Below are positions 1 to 6,982 of a stretch of 64,000 bases of DNA, piece by piece. The notes below the pieces were generated by a model. The model saw only the letters and a program-made list of their open reading frames with translations. It searched no databases and was not told the DNA's origin. A program made the translations under genes and the position numbers. The stretch is taken from assembly GCA_035944555.1 (NCBI GenBank), contig DASZAY010000021.1, positions 68,132-132,131 of the forward strand, given 5' to 3'. This DNA is from CADCWK01 sp035944555. GTDB taxonomy: Bacteria > Chloroflexota > Chloroflexia > Thermomicrobiales > UBA6265. Each line of letters starts with the position of its first letter. The stretch's first letter is position 1.

Positions 1-238
1 GGGTGGGGTACTTGGCGGGCTGATCGGCCTGGGCGAAACGCTCATCGTCGGGTCGATCGGGATGCTTTTGGCCATCCCACCGCTGCTCCGCTCGGGGCTA
101 AGATCGATGTCCAGCATTCCCGGCGACCCATCGGGCGAATCTGACCGGGACGTGAACTCCTCAGGGGGTGCGGACCGGCGCGGACCATGCGACGCTGCCC
201 GTGACGCATCTACCAGGACGACCGAGGAGCTTCCATGA
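1..238 (+). CDS. C-terminal end of an MFS transporter (partial)
   Basis: The reading frame is open from base 2 to a TGA at 236-238. It encodes one last hydrophobic helix rich in Gly and Leu, followed by a Pro-Leu-Leu-Arg-Ser stretch and a polar tail of about 45 residues. The Gly-Gly-x-Ile-Gly-Leu-Gly-Glu-Thr-Leu pattern and the Leu-Leu-Arg-Ser end are typical of the last helix of major facilitator exporters. The stop overlaps the start codon of the next gene (ATGA), so the two are probably translationally coupled. Only the C-terminus is visible, so the substrate cannot be inferred. Confidence 0.6.
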   Translation, partial: GGVLGGLIGLGETLIVGSIGMLLAIPPLLRSGLRSMSSIPGDPSGESDRDVNSSGGADRRGPCDAARDASTRTTEELP

Positions 239-1605
239 CCGTTGAGAGCCACTTACCCGTGACCGAACAGACCATCGCCGACCGCGCGACCTCCATCCTG
301 CAGGACCTGATCCGCATTGACACGTCGAATCCACCGGGCAACGAGTCGGCCGCCGGGGAGTACATCGCCAGCCTCACCCGCGAAGCCGGGTTCGAGACGG
401 AAATCGTGGAGGGGGTACCTGGTCGCGGGAGCCTCGTAGCCCGCTACCGGAGCGCCAAGCCGACCGGTCGGCCGATCATGCTTACCGCCCACCTCGATGT
501 CGTCTCGGTGGAGCGCGACAAGTGGACCCGCGACCCGTTCGGCGGGGAACTGGTCGACGGATATGTCTCGGGTCGAGGGGCGCTGGACATCAAGAGCCTG
601 GTCGCGGCCGAACTGGCCGTCGCGCTCGAACTCGCCGGGTCGGGGACCGCGCTGGACCGCGACCTCATCCTCGCGTTCTTCGCAGATGAGGAAGCCGGCG
701 GCGAGCATGGCGCGGCGTGGCTCTGGCAAAACCGGCCCGAGCTACTCGACGCCGAGTACGCGATCAACGAAGGCGGCGGAACGGCCATCCGGGTGGCCGG
801 CCGGAATTTCTACCTCTGCCAGACCGGCGAGAAGGGAGCCAGCCGGCTCCGCATCATCGCCCGTGGTGCCCCCGGCCACGCATCGATCCCGCTCGATGAC
901 ACGGCGATGCGCCGGCTCGGCGAGGCGCTGTCCCGGCTGACCGCATGGACAGCCCCGACGCGGCTGACCGAGCCCGTCCGGCAGATGCTCCAGGCGATGG
1001 CTCCGGCGCTGGGAGCTGACGCGTCGGCGATGATCGAGCGGGTGCTGGACGCGCCGGACGGCGAGCTGTCGTGGGACGACATCGCCGCACTCGGCCTGCC
1101 CTTCGACGCCGAGACGATGGCGATGCTCCGGGCTACGACCCGCGACACGGCCGTCCCGACCCTAGTCCATGGTGGGCATCGCATCAATGTCATTCCGTCC
1201 GAGATCGTCCTCGATGTCGATGGGCGAATCTTGCCGGGAACCGACCCGGAGGAGTGGCGCCAGCGGGTCCAGGACGTCGTCGGCGATGGCGTCGAGGTGC
1301 AACTGCTCTCCCGCGAGAGCGGCATCCTGGCCGATCCGGCGTCCCCATTCTTCGAAGCCATCTCGGCGACGATCGAGGCGATGGACCCGGGCTCGGTCGT
1401 CGTCCCCTACCTCGTCTCCGGCGGGACGGACGCCCGGAACATCCCGGGCGTCAAGGTCTACGGGTTCATGCCGTTTGAGCCCGGCGTCCGGAACGCGGAA
1501 TACGTTCCCCTCGTCCACGGCCACGATGAGCGGATCCACGTCGACGACCTGCGCTACGCGACCCGGTTCCTCCGGGACCTTGTCCTGCGGTTCGCCGCCG
1601 CCTGA
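235..1605 (+). CDS. M20 family metallopeptidase/deacylase
   Basis: A 456-residue zinc-dependent amidohydrolase of the ArgE/DapE/ACY1 type, which cleaves amide bonds in small peptides or acylated amino acids in the cytoplasm. The metal-site motifs are present in order: His86-Leu-Asp88, Asp118 within Gly-Ala-Leu-Asp-Ile-Lys, and the catalytic Glu152-Glu153 of Asp-Glu-Glu-Ala-Gly-Gly. A Val-Ser-Gly-Gly-Thr-Asp-Ala-Arg motif lies near residue 395. The dimerisation domain falls roughly between residues 190 and 330. Length is normal for the family. The ATG follows GGAGC and overlaps the stop of the transporter gene upstream, suggesting uptake or export of the substrate by that transporter. The exact substrate is unknown. 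Confidence 0.9.
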   Translation: MTVESHLPVTEQTIADRATSILQDLIRIDTSNPPGNESAAGEYIASLTREAGFETEIVEGVPGRGSLVARYRSAKPTGRPIMLTAHLDVVSVERDKWTRDPFGGELVDGYVSGRGALDIKSLVAAELAVALELAGSGTALDRDLILAFFADEEAGGEHGAAWLWQNRPELLDAEYAINEGGGTAIRVAGRNFYLCQTGEKGASRLRIIARGAPGHASIPLDDTAMRRLGEALSRLTAWTAPTRLTEPVRQMLQAMAPALGADASAMIERVLDAPDGELSWDDIAALGLPFDAETMAMLRATTRDTAVPTLVHGGHRINVIPSEIVLDVDGRILPGTDPEEWRQRVQDVVGDGVEVQLLSRESGILADPASPFFEAISATIEAMDPGSVVVPYLVSGGTDARNIPGVKVYGFMPFEPGVRNAEYVPLVHGHDERIHVDDLRYATRFLRDLVLRFAAA

Positions 1606-1740
1606 TCCAGCTGGCTACCCGGACTGGCTCCCGGTGAAGTCACCGGGAAATCGGTTCCGGGCCGTGCGACACTATCCGGCGGCGCGAGCGGACGACCGCT
1701 CGACTCAGAATCCGCGGAGAACGCGGGAGGACGACACCCT

Positions 1741-2799
1741 ATGTTGCGCGTTGGGATCATCGGGGCCGGCGGAATCGTGCGTGCCCGGCACGCTCCTGCC
1801 TGGCACAAGCAGCAGCTGGCCGGCACGGCCCAGGTCACCGCGATCTCGGACATCTTCGAGGAGCCGGCGCAAAAGATCGCCGACACCCTCGAGCACAACG
1901 GCCAGAAGCCGGTCGTCTACACCGATTTCGAGAAGCTCATCGCCGAGGCACCGATCGACGCCGTCGATATCTGCCTGCCGCACCACCTCCACGCCAAGGC
2001 GATCCTTGCCGCGGTGGCCAATGGCAAGCACGTCATCTGCGAGAAGCCGATGTGCATCTCGCTGGCCGAGGCGGACCAGATCGTCGAAGCCGTCGACAAG
2101 GCCGGCATCACCTACATGTCCGGCCACAACGAGCTGTTCCACCCGGCCCTCATCGCCGGTCGCCGAGCGATCGAGCAGGGTGTCGCGGGCAAGCCGTTCC
2201 TGATCCGCTCGCACGAGTTCCCGGGTGGGTACAACCGGTCGTCCGTGCCGGGCCGCGAGCCGCAGGGCACCAACATGGTTGGCTGGCGCGCCAGCAAGGA
2301 GACGATGGGCGGCGGCGTCCTGATCGACAAGGGCTACCACCCGACCTACATCCTGCTCGCGCTCGCTCGCAGCGAGCCGAAGAAGGTCACGGCCATGATG
2401 AACACCTTCGTCGCCCAGATGGACGGCGAGGACACCGCGCTCGTTCTGGTCGAGTTCGAGGACGGCTCGATCGGTCAGATCTTCACCGGCGAGGGATTCA
2501 TCTTCCCTGAGGGCGACGCGAAGTTCCACTTCGTCGGCTCCCAGGGCGAGATCTACGGCGACCGGGTCACCGCGCACATTAAGCCGCGCGGGTTCGATCA
2601 GCCGTCCAGCGTGACCGCCAAGAACTACGCTGGCGACGCGACGTTCGACGATGAGATCGCCCACTTCGTCGACGCGATCGAGACCAAGCGCAAGCCGATC
2701 CAGGATCACTATGACGGCCGGCGCGTCCTGGAGGTCATCCAGGCGGCTTACAAGTCGGTCGAGACGGGCACCACCGTCGAGCTTCCGCTGGCTCGCTAG
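1741..2799 (+). CDS. Gfo/Idh/MocA family oxidoreductase
   Basis: A 352-residue NAD(P)-dependent dehydrogenase acting on sugars, inositols or related cyclic polyols. The N-terminal Rossmann fold has Gly8-x-Gly-Gly-Ile-Val, and the family Glu-Lys-Pro motif is at residues 101-103. The C-terminal alpha/beta domain contains Gly-Gly-Gly-Val-Leu-Ile-Asp-Lys-Gly-Tyr-His, which matches the catalytic Asp/His region. It lies alone before a strong terminator at 2829-2871 and just upstream of a sugar-type ABC importer, so a role in catabolism of the imported sugar is a reasonable inference. The substrate cannot be read from the sequence. Confidence 0.9.
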   Translation: MLRVGIIGAGGIVRARHAPAWHKQQLAGTAQVTAISDIFEEPAQKIADTLEHNGQKPVVYTDFEKLIAEAPIDAVDICLPHHLHAKAILAAVANGKHVICEKPMCISLAEADQIVEAVDKAGITYMSGHNELFHPALIAGRRAIEQGVAGKPFLIRSHEFPGGYNRSSVPGREPQGTNMVGWRASKETMGGGVLIDKGYHPTYILLALARSEPKKVTAMMNTFVAQMDGEDTALVLVEFEDGSIGQIFTGEGFIFPEGDAKFHFVGSQGEIYGDRVTAHIKPRGFDQPSSVTAKNYAGDATFDDEIAHFVDAIETKRKPIQDHYDGRRVLEVIQAAYKSVETGTTVELPLAR

Positions 2800-2828
2800 C
2801 TCCGGTCGAGCGGCCACCCCAGACAGGA

Positions 2829-2871
2829 GAGGACGCCAGCGGATTCCTGCCGCTGGCGTCCTCACGTTTTC
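2829..2871 (+). terminator. Intrinsic terminator after the oxidoreductase gene
   Basis: A perfect 14-bp GC-rich stem (2829-2842 with 2850-2863) with a 7-nt loop is followed by ACGTTTTC. It lies 30 nt after the stop codon and separates this gene from the ABC importer operon. Confidence 0.85.
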
Positions 2872-2980
2872 AGCGTCCAGCAACTCGTGGGGCACCCTGC
2901 GCGATAGGAGCATTCGCGACGCACCGAAATGATGAACAGCACCGATGCGCACCACGCATGTGGCCTTTCGTCGGCACCTA

Positions 2981-3010
2981 TTGACAACGAACAAAGTGAA
3001 TCGGTACAAC
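2981..3010 (+). promoter_or_regulatory. Sigma70-type promoter of the sugar ABC importer operon
   Basis: A perfect -35 box TTGACA at 2981-2986 is followed after 18 nt by TACAAC at 3005-3010. It sits in a locally AT-richer stretch between the terminator at 2829-2871 and the binding-protein gene, giving a leader of roughly 90 nt. I saw no clear operator palindrome beside it. Confidence 0.65.
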
Positions 3011-3104
3011 TAGCGAACCGCCATCGGCATACTTTCGACCCTCGCACCGTTGCGTGGGTGACTCGCCGTCTGGTGTAGCTGCAAAGTTGCAGGAGCAGGA
3101 AGAG

Positions 3105-4538
3105 ATGGGGAGCAACGACGTTCTCTCGTCCCGGGTCTCGCGCCGGTCAATCGTGAAGGGAGCCGCTGCGGTTGCCGGAGCCGCCGCGCTCGCTGGCTCC
3201 GCGCCCTCCACACGATCGGCCCTCGCTCAGGACACCGTCACCGTGACATGGATGTCCAACCAGCGCCATGACCGGGTCGCCAAGGAGGAGCTGTTCGCCC
3301 AGTTCTCCGAGAGCGACGCGTCGCTGCTGCCAGACGGACGGCGCATTCAGGTTCAGATGAACATCTTCGCCGACGAGTACGCCGACCAGCTCCTGTTGGC
3401 GTTTCAGTCGGGCACCCCGCCCGACATCTACAACATGAACCAGGCCCGGATCGAGGTTGCCAACGGCTGGGCCGAGCCAGCCGACGCCTGGCTGGCCGAG
3501 AACCCGGACATCGCCTCGTCGTTCCTGCCGGGAGCGTTCGTCCCGAATCGGGGCATCTACGGGGGCCAGTCCTACGGGCTGCCGATGTATGCCCAGACCA
3601 TGCGGCTCTATTACAACCGGCGGATCTTCGAGGAGGCGGGACTGGACCCGAACCACCCTCCCGCCACTTACTCCGAGTTCCGCCAGTTCGCCCAGCAGAT
3701 CACCGAGAACGTGCCGGGGACGTACGGCCTGATCTTCGGGGACAAGTTCCCGTGGGTCTGGTGGATGAACTGCACCGTTCCGGCCATGGGCGCAGGGTCC
3801 TACTACTTCGACTTCGCAACCGGGCGCTACAACTTCAACCAGCCCGGGATCCAGCAGGCCATGCAGCTGTTGCTCGACATGAAGAGCGACGGGAGCATAA
3901 CGCCCGGCACCACGACGCTCACGGATGACGACGCCCGCCAGCAGTTCTCGTTCGGCACGGCCGGCATGATAATCGGCGGCTCCTGGAACCCCGGCGTATT
4001 CAACGACCAGTTCCAGTCCACCGAGGATTGGGAGACGGCCGAGCTGCCCTTCCCGGACAGTGGGCCGGCCGGGCGCTTCGTCCAGGGCATCGGCGATCGC
4101 TACACCGTCTCCGCCGCCAGCCAGAACAAGGAAGCCGCCTGGCAAGTGATGCGGTACTTCTACTCCGTCCCGATCATGACCGAGATGTACACCCGGGGCA
4201 TGGGCGTGATGGGCGTCGCGGCGGCCAACACGGGTCAGTCCGATGTCCGGGGCGTGCCGAAGCTCGCGCCGACGGCCAACGACGTCATCCTGCCACCGGA
4301 GCCGGAGCTGCCCACACAGACGCCGGACTACCAGACCGTCCTGAGCCAGATCTTCGCGGGCGATCTCGACATGGCGACCGGTCTCCAGCAGATCACCGAT
4401 CAGTACAACGCCTCGCTGGACGCCGAGATCGCATCCGGCGCCATCGTGGCAGAGGACTACATCGTTCCCGACTTCGACCCGCTGACCTGGCAGCCGGGCG
4501 GCGGCGACGCGACGCCCGGAGCGACGCCGGCCGCCTGA
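3105..4538 (+). CDS. Sugar ABC transporter substrate-binding protein, Tat-exported
   Basis: A 477-residue family 1 extracellular solute-binding protein that captures a sugar or oligosaccharide outside the membrane and delivers it to the two permeases encoded next. The N-terminus reads Ser-Arg-Arg-Ser-Ile-Val-Lys followed by an Ala/Gly-rich helix and Ala-Leu-Ala-Gln, a twin-arginine signal peptide with a signal peptidase I site. There is no lipobox cysteine, which is unusual for a binding protein in a cell with one membrane. The C-terminus ends in a Gly/Pro/Thr/Ala-rich tail. I chose ATG 3105 because AGGAG (3091-3095) precedes it; a GTG at 3054 in the same frame would add 17 residues ahead of the Tat motif. 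Confidence 0.9.
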   Translation: MGSNDVLSSRVSRRSIVKGAAAVAGAAALAGSAPSTRSALAQDTVTVTWMSNQRHDRVAKEELFAQFSESDASLLPDGRRIQVQMNIFADEYADQLLLAFQSGTPPDIYNMNQARIEVANGWAEPADAWLAENPDIASSFLPGAFVPNRGIYGGQSYGLPMYAQTMRLYYNRRIFEEAGLDPNHPPATYSEFRQFAQQITENVPGTYGLIFGDKFPWVWWMNCTVPAMGAGSYYFDFATGRYNFNQPGIQQAMQLLLDMKSDGSITPGTTTLTDDDARQQFSFGTAGMIIGGSWNPGVFNDQFQSTEDWETAELPFPDSGPAGRFVQGIGDRYTVSAASQNKEAAWQVMRYFYSVPIMTEMYTRGMGVMGVAAANTGQSDVRGVPKLAPTANDVILPPEPELPTQTPDYQTVLSQIFAGDLDMATGLQQITDQYNASLDAEIASGAIVAEDYIVPDFDPLTWQPGGGDATPGATPAA

Positions 4539-4578
4539 CCGGGACCATACCGATCCTCCCGGCTCAACCTGACGCGAC

Positions 4579-4614
4579 CATGGCGGCACGGCGACATTTC
4601 GTCGCGTCGCCATG
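4579..4614 (+). other. Stem-loop between binding-protein and permease genes
   Basis: CATGGCG (4579-4585) pairs with CGCCATG (4608-4614), with further pairing of CGGCGAC to GTCGC inside. There is no T-run. In ABC operons such intergenic hairpins often stabilise the upstream mRNA so that more binding protein than permease is made; that role here is inferred from position only. Confidence 0.5.
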
Positions 4615-4675
4615 GCGCCGTCGCGAATGACACCAGCGCCGGTCCTCCCGACGGGTACGCATAAAGAGGACGCCC

Positions 4676-5659
4676 ATGGTCCAGCCCGTTCCCACTGCGG
4701 TGCCGTCCGTCATCGCCGGGGTGCCGTCGGAGATCCCCCGGCGCCCCGGCCCCTTCCGGCGCTCCATTCCGGCCTACGTCATGTGCGCGCCGACCATCAT
4801 CCTGTTCCTCGTCTTCATGGTCTTCCCAATCGGGTTCGTGATCTACACATCCACCCTGAGCTGGGACGGAATCCAGAGCCTCGGCTCGGCCAGGCAGGTT
4901 GGATGGGATAATTACGAGCGCCTGTTGACCGACAGCTTCTGGTGGCAGGCGGTGCGAAATACCATCATCTATGCCCTGATCAAGATCATCGTCGAGCTGC
5001 CGCTGGCCCTGCTGATCGCGCTGGTTCTCAGCTCGGGCATCCGCTGGGTGGTTGGCTTCCGGACCATCGCCTTCCTTCCCGTCGTCTCCAGCATCGCGGT
5101 GGTGTCGCTGGCGTTCGTGTTCTTCTTCGCTGTGCAGGGTCCGGTCAACACCATCCTGGTCCAGCAGCTGGGCTGGATGGACCGACCGGTCGCGTTCCTC
5201 GGCGAGCGCGAGACGGCCTTCTGGGCGGTGACGAGCGTCGCGATCTGGCACGACCTCGGGATCAACATGGTGTTCTTCCTCGCGGCGCTGCAAACCGTCC
5301 CGCGGGACCTCTACGACGCGGCGATGGTCGATGGCGCTGGCGCCTGGCAGCGCTTCCGGAACATCACCGTTCCGACGATCCGCCCGTTGACGGCGATCAT
5401 CGTCACGCTCAGTCTGGCGGGCTCGCTCAAGGTCTTCGACTACTTCGCCGTGATGACGGGCGGCGGACCAGCATTCAGTACCACCACGATGGTGCTGTAC
5501 ATGTTCCGCTACACCAGCTTCGGCGGCGGTGGAGTAGGCGGCACGTCGGTCCGGCCGGAGGTCGGCTACGGCTCATCCATCGCCATCGGCCTGGGCGTGA
5601 TCATCTTCGCGTTCATCATCGTCCAGCAGTGGGTCAACCGCCTGCAGGACCGGAGGTAG
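4676..5659 (+). CDS. Sugar ABC transporter permease (UgpA/MalF type)
   Basis: A 327-residue integral membrane protein with about six helices, the first near residues 28-55. The EAA loop that docks the ATPase is visible as Tyr-Asp-Ala-Ala-Met-Val-Asp-Gly-Ala-Gly-Ala-Trp near residue 215, followed by Ile-Thr-Val-Pro. It forms the translocation pore with the permease encoded directly downstream (4 nt gap). A GAGGA motif precedes the ATG. No ATP-binding subunit is encoded in this cluster, so a shared MsmX/UgpC-like ATPase from elsewhere must power it. Confidence 0.92.
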   Translation: MVQPVPTAVPSVIAGVPSEIPRRPGPFRRSIPAYVMCAPTIILFLVFMVFPIGFVIYTSTLSWDGIQSLGSARQVGWDNYERLLTDSFWWQAVRNTIIYALIKIIVELPLALLIALVLSSGIRWVVGFRTIAFLPVVSSIAVVSLAFVFFFAVQGPVNTILVQQLGWMDRPVAFLGERETAFWAVTSVAIWHDLGINMVFFLAALQTVPRDLYDAAMVDGAGAWQRFRNITVPTIRPLTAIIVTLSLAGSLKVFDYFAVMTGGGPAFSTTTMVLYMFRYTSFGGGGVGGTSVRPEVGYGSSIAIGLGVIIFAFIIVQQWVNRLQDRR

Positions 5660-5663
5660 CGGG

Positions 5664-6590
5664 ATGGCGACGACGATCGACTCCGGCGACCGTCCGGTCG
5701 CTGCGCTGGACGTCACGGTCCCGGCGACCGGCAATTCCATCGGCCGGACCGTCCTGGGTGGTGGCTGGCTGGGCGTCCGGTACGTCCTCCTCGGCCTTTA
5801 CATGGTCCTCTGCCTCTACCCGTTCCTCTGGATGGTGGCGACCTCGCTCCGCACGGCGCGCGGCGTGTACGAGGCCGGGACGTCGCTGTGGGTCTCCGAG
5901 CCGCAGTGGCAGAACTATGCCGACTTCTGGGTGGCCGCCAACATCCCGCGCGCGGCGGTCAACACGGTACTGATCACCGCCGCCTGCATGGTGATCACCA
6001 TCCTGACGACGTCGATGACCGCCTACGCCGTCTCCCGGACCGATTTTCCCGGGCGCCGCGCCATCATGTTCGCACTGGTCACGACGCTGCTCATCCCGGG
6101 CGAGATGCTTGTTATCCCGACCTTCTACGTCAACCGGTCGCTTCATCTGATCGGTGACTGGAAGGCATTGATCGCGGTGATCCTCGTCATGACGGCCGGG
6201 GCGCAGGTCTTCAACATCTACCTGCTGCTTGGTCATTTCAACACCATCCCGCGCGACCTGTTCGACAGCGCGGAGCTCGACGGCGAGAGCTACTTCGGCG
6301 CCTACTGGCGGATCGCCTTCCCGTTGATCCGACCCGCCCTGGCAACCGTCACACTCCTGACGTTCATGGGCATCTGGAACGCGTATCTGATCCCGCTGGT
6401 CTATCTGGCCCCCCTCCCCGACTTCCAGACCCTGACCATCGCGCTGATCCAGTACTCCAAGCAGTACCAGACGCTGTACCAGATCATGGCCGCTGGCGCG
6501 GTCATCACCCTCATCCCGGTCATGATCGTCTTTGTCTTCCTGCAGCGGTACTTCATCCGTGGCCTGACCGAGGGCGCAACCAAGGGATGA
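5664..6590 (+). CDS. Sugar ABC transporter permease (UgpE/MalG type)
   Basis: A 308-residue membrane protein, the second pore subunit of the importer. It has six predicted helices and the EAA motif Phe-Asp-Ser-Ala-Glu-Leu-Asp-Gly-Glu-Ser-Tyr-Phe near residue 200, followed by Ile-Ala-Phe-Pro-Leu. Its ribosome-binding site GGAGG overlaps the end of the previous permease gene. An imperfect inverted repeat at 6604-6636 (GGTGG-A-CAACC with GGTTG-A-CCACC) follows the stop and may end the transcript, although it has no T-run. Confidence 0.92.
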   Translation: MATTIDSGDRPVAALDVTVPATGNSIGRTVLGGGWLGVRYVLLGLYMVLCLYPFLWMVATSLRTARGVYEAGTSLWVSEPQWQNYADFWVAANIPRAAVNTVLITAACMVITILTTSMTAYAVSRTDFPGRRAIMFALVTTLLIPGEMLVIPTFYVNRSLHLIGDWKALIAVILVMTAGAQVFNIYLLLGHFNTIPRDLFDSAELDGESYFGAYWRIAFPLIRPALATVTLLTFMGIWNAYLIPLVYLAPLPDFQTLTIALIQYSKQYQTLYQIMAAGAVITLIPVMIVFVFLQRYFIRGLTEGATKG

Positions 6591-6642
6591 TTCCGGGGTC
6601 TCGGGTGGACAACCGTCGAGGTACGGGTTGACCACCATCCGG

Positions 6643-6671
6643 TTGCCAACCCGAACCCCGACGGCTATGAT
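6643..6671 (+). promoter_or_regulatory. Promoter of the aspartate kinase leader transcript
   Basis: TTGCCA (6643-6648), a 17-nt spacer, then TATGAT (6666-6671). The ATG of the leader peptide begins 6 nt after the -10 box, exactly where transcription would start, so the message is probably leaderless. Confidence 0.7.
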
Positions 6672-6677
6672 GCGAGC

Positions 6678-6845
6678 ATGAGCGCCAACGTCGGAGACCG
6701 CTGCTACGGAACGCGATTGTTCAACTCGCCCTCGCGCGGGATGTCGCCGGACCAGCGCGCCTCGATGGCGATCACCATGACCATCATGATTACCACTGGC
6801 GGCACCGGGATTACCCGGCCTGCTGTCGTGGTGTTCAGGGGGTAG
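6678..6845 (+). CDS. Leader peptide of the aspartate kinase attenuator (Thr/Ile/Met-rich)
   Basis: A 55-codon frame runs from ATG 6678 to TAG 6843-6845, with in-frame ATGs at 6741 and 6765. The final 26 codons hold six Thr, four Ile and three Met. The densest block reads Met-Ala-Ile-Thr-Met-Thr-Ile-Met-Ile-Thr-Thr (6765-6797). Thr, Ile and Met are all products of the aspartate pathway whose first enzyme is encoded next, and the block closely recalls the thr operon leader of enteric bacteria. Ribosome stalling over these codons would sense shortage of the charged tRNAs. The first start is probably leaderless; the shorter starts have no good ribosome-binding site. Confidence 0.75.
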   Translation: MSANVGDRCYGTRLFNSPSRGMSPDQRASMAITMTIMITTGGTGITRPAVVVFRG

Positions 6846-6914
6846 CGGGAAACGCAGACCAACTGACGGCACGGTGAGCAGGCGGGAGGCACACAGCCCC
6901 CCGCCTCTTCGTTT
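6805..6914 (+). promoter_or_regulatory. Transcription attenuator: terminator/antiterminator of the aspartate kinase operon
   Basis: Three competing pairings are visible. Segment 1:2 is CCGGG (6805-6809) with CCCGG (6814-6818), inside the leader peptide frame. Segment 2:3 is GCCTGCT (6818-6824) with AGCAGGC (6877-6883), a 7-bp antiterminator. Segment 3:4 is the terminator GGCGGG (6881-6886) with CCCGCC (6900-6905), plus an inner GGC/GCC, followed by TCTTCGTTT (6906-6914). The antiterminator uses part of the terminator's 5' arm, so the two are mutually exclusive. A ribosome stalled on the Thr/Ile codons would cover 1:2 and leave segment 2 free to pair with 3. Another hairpin, GCGGGTG/CACCCGC (6942-6964), lies just before the kinase ribosome-binding site. 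Confidence 0.7.
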
Positions 6915-6982
6915 GCCCGCGCGCAGCCATCCGGCGGCCCGGCGGGTGAGCGGGATGCACCCGCAACAGGGGATTGACCACG

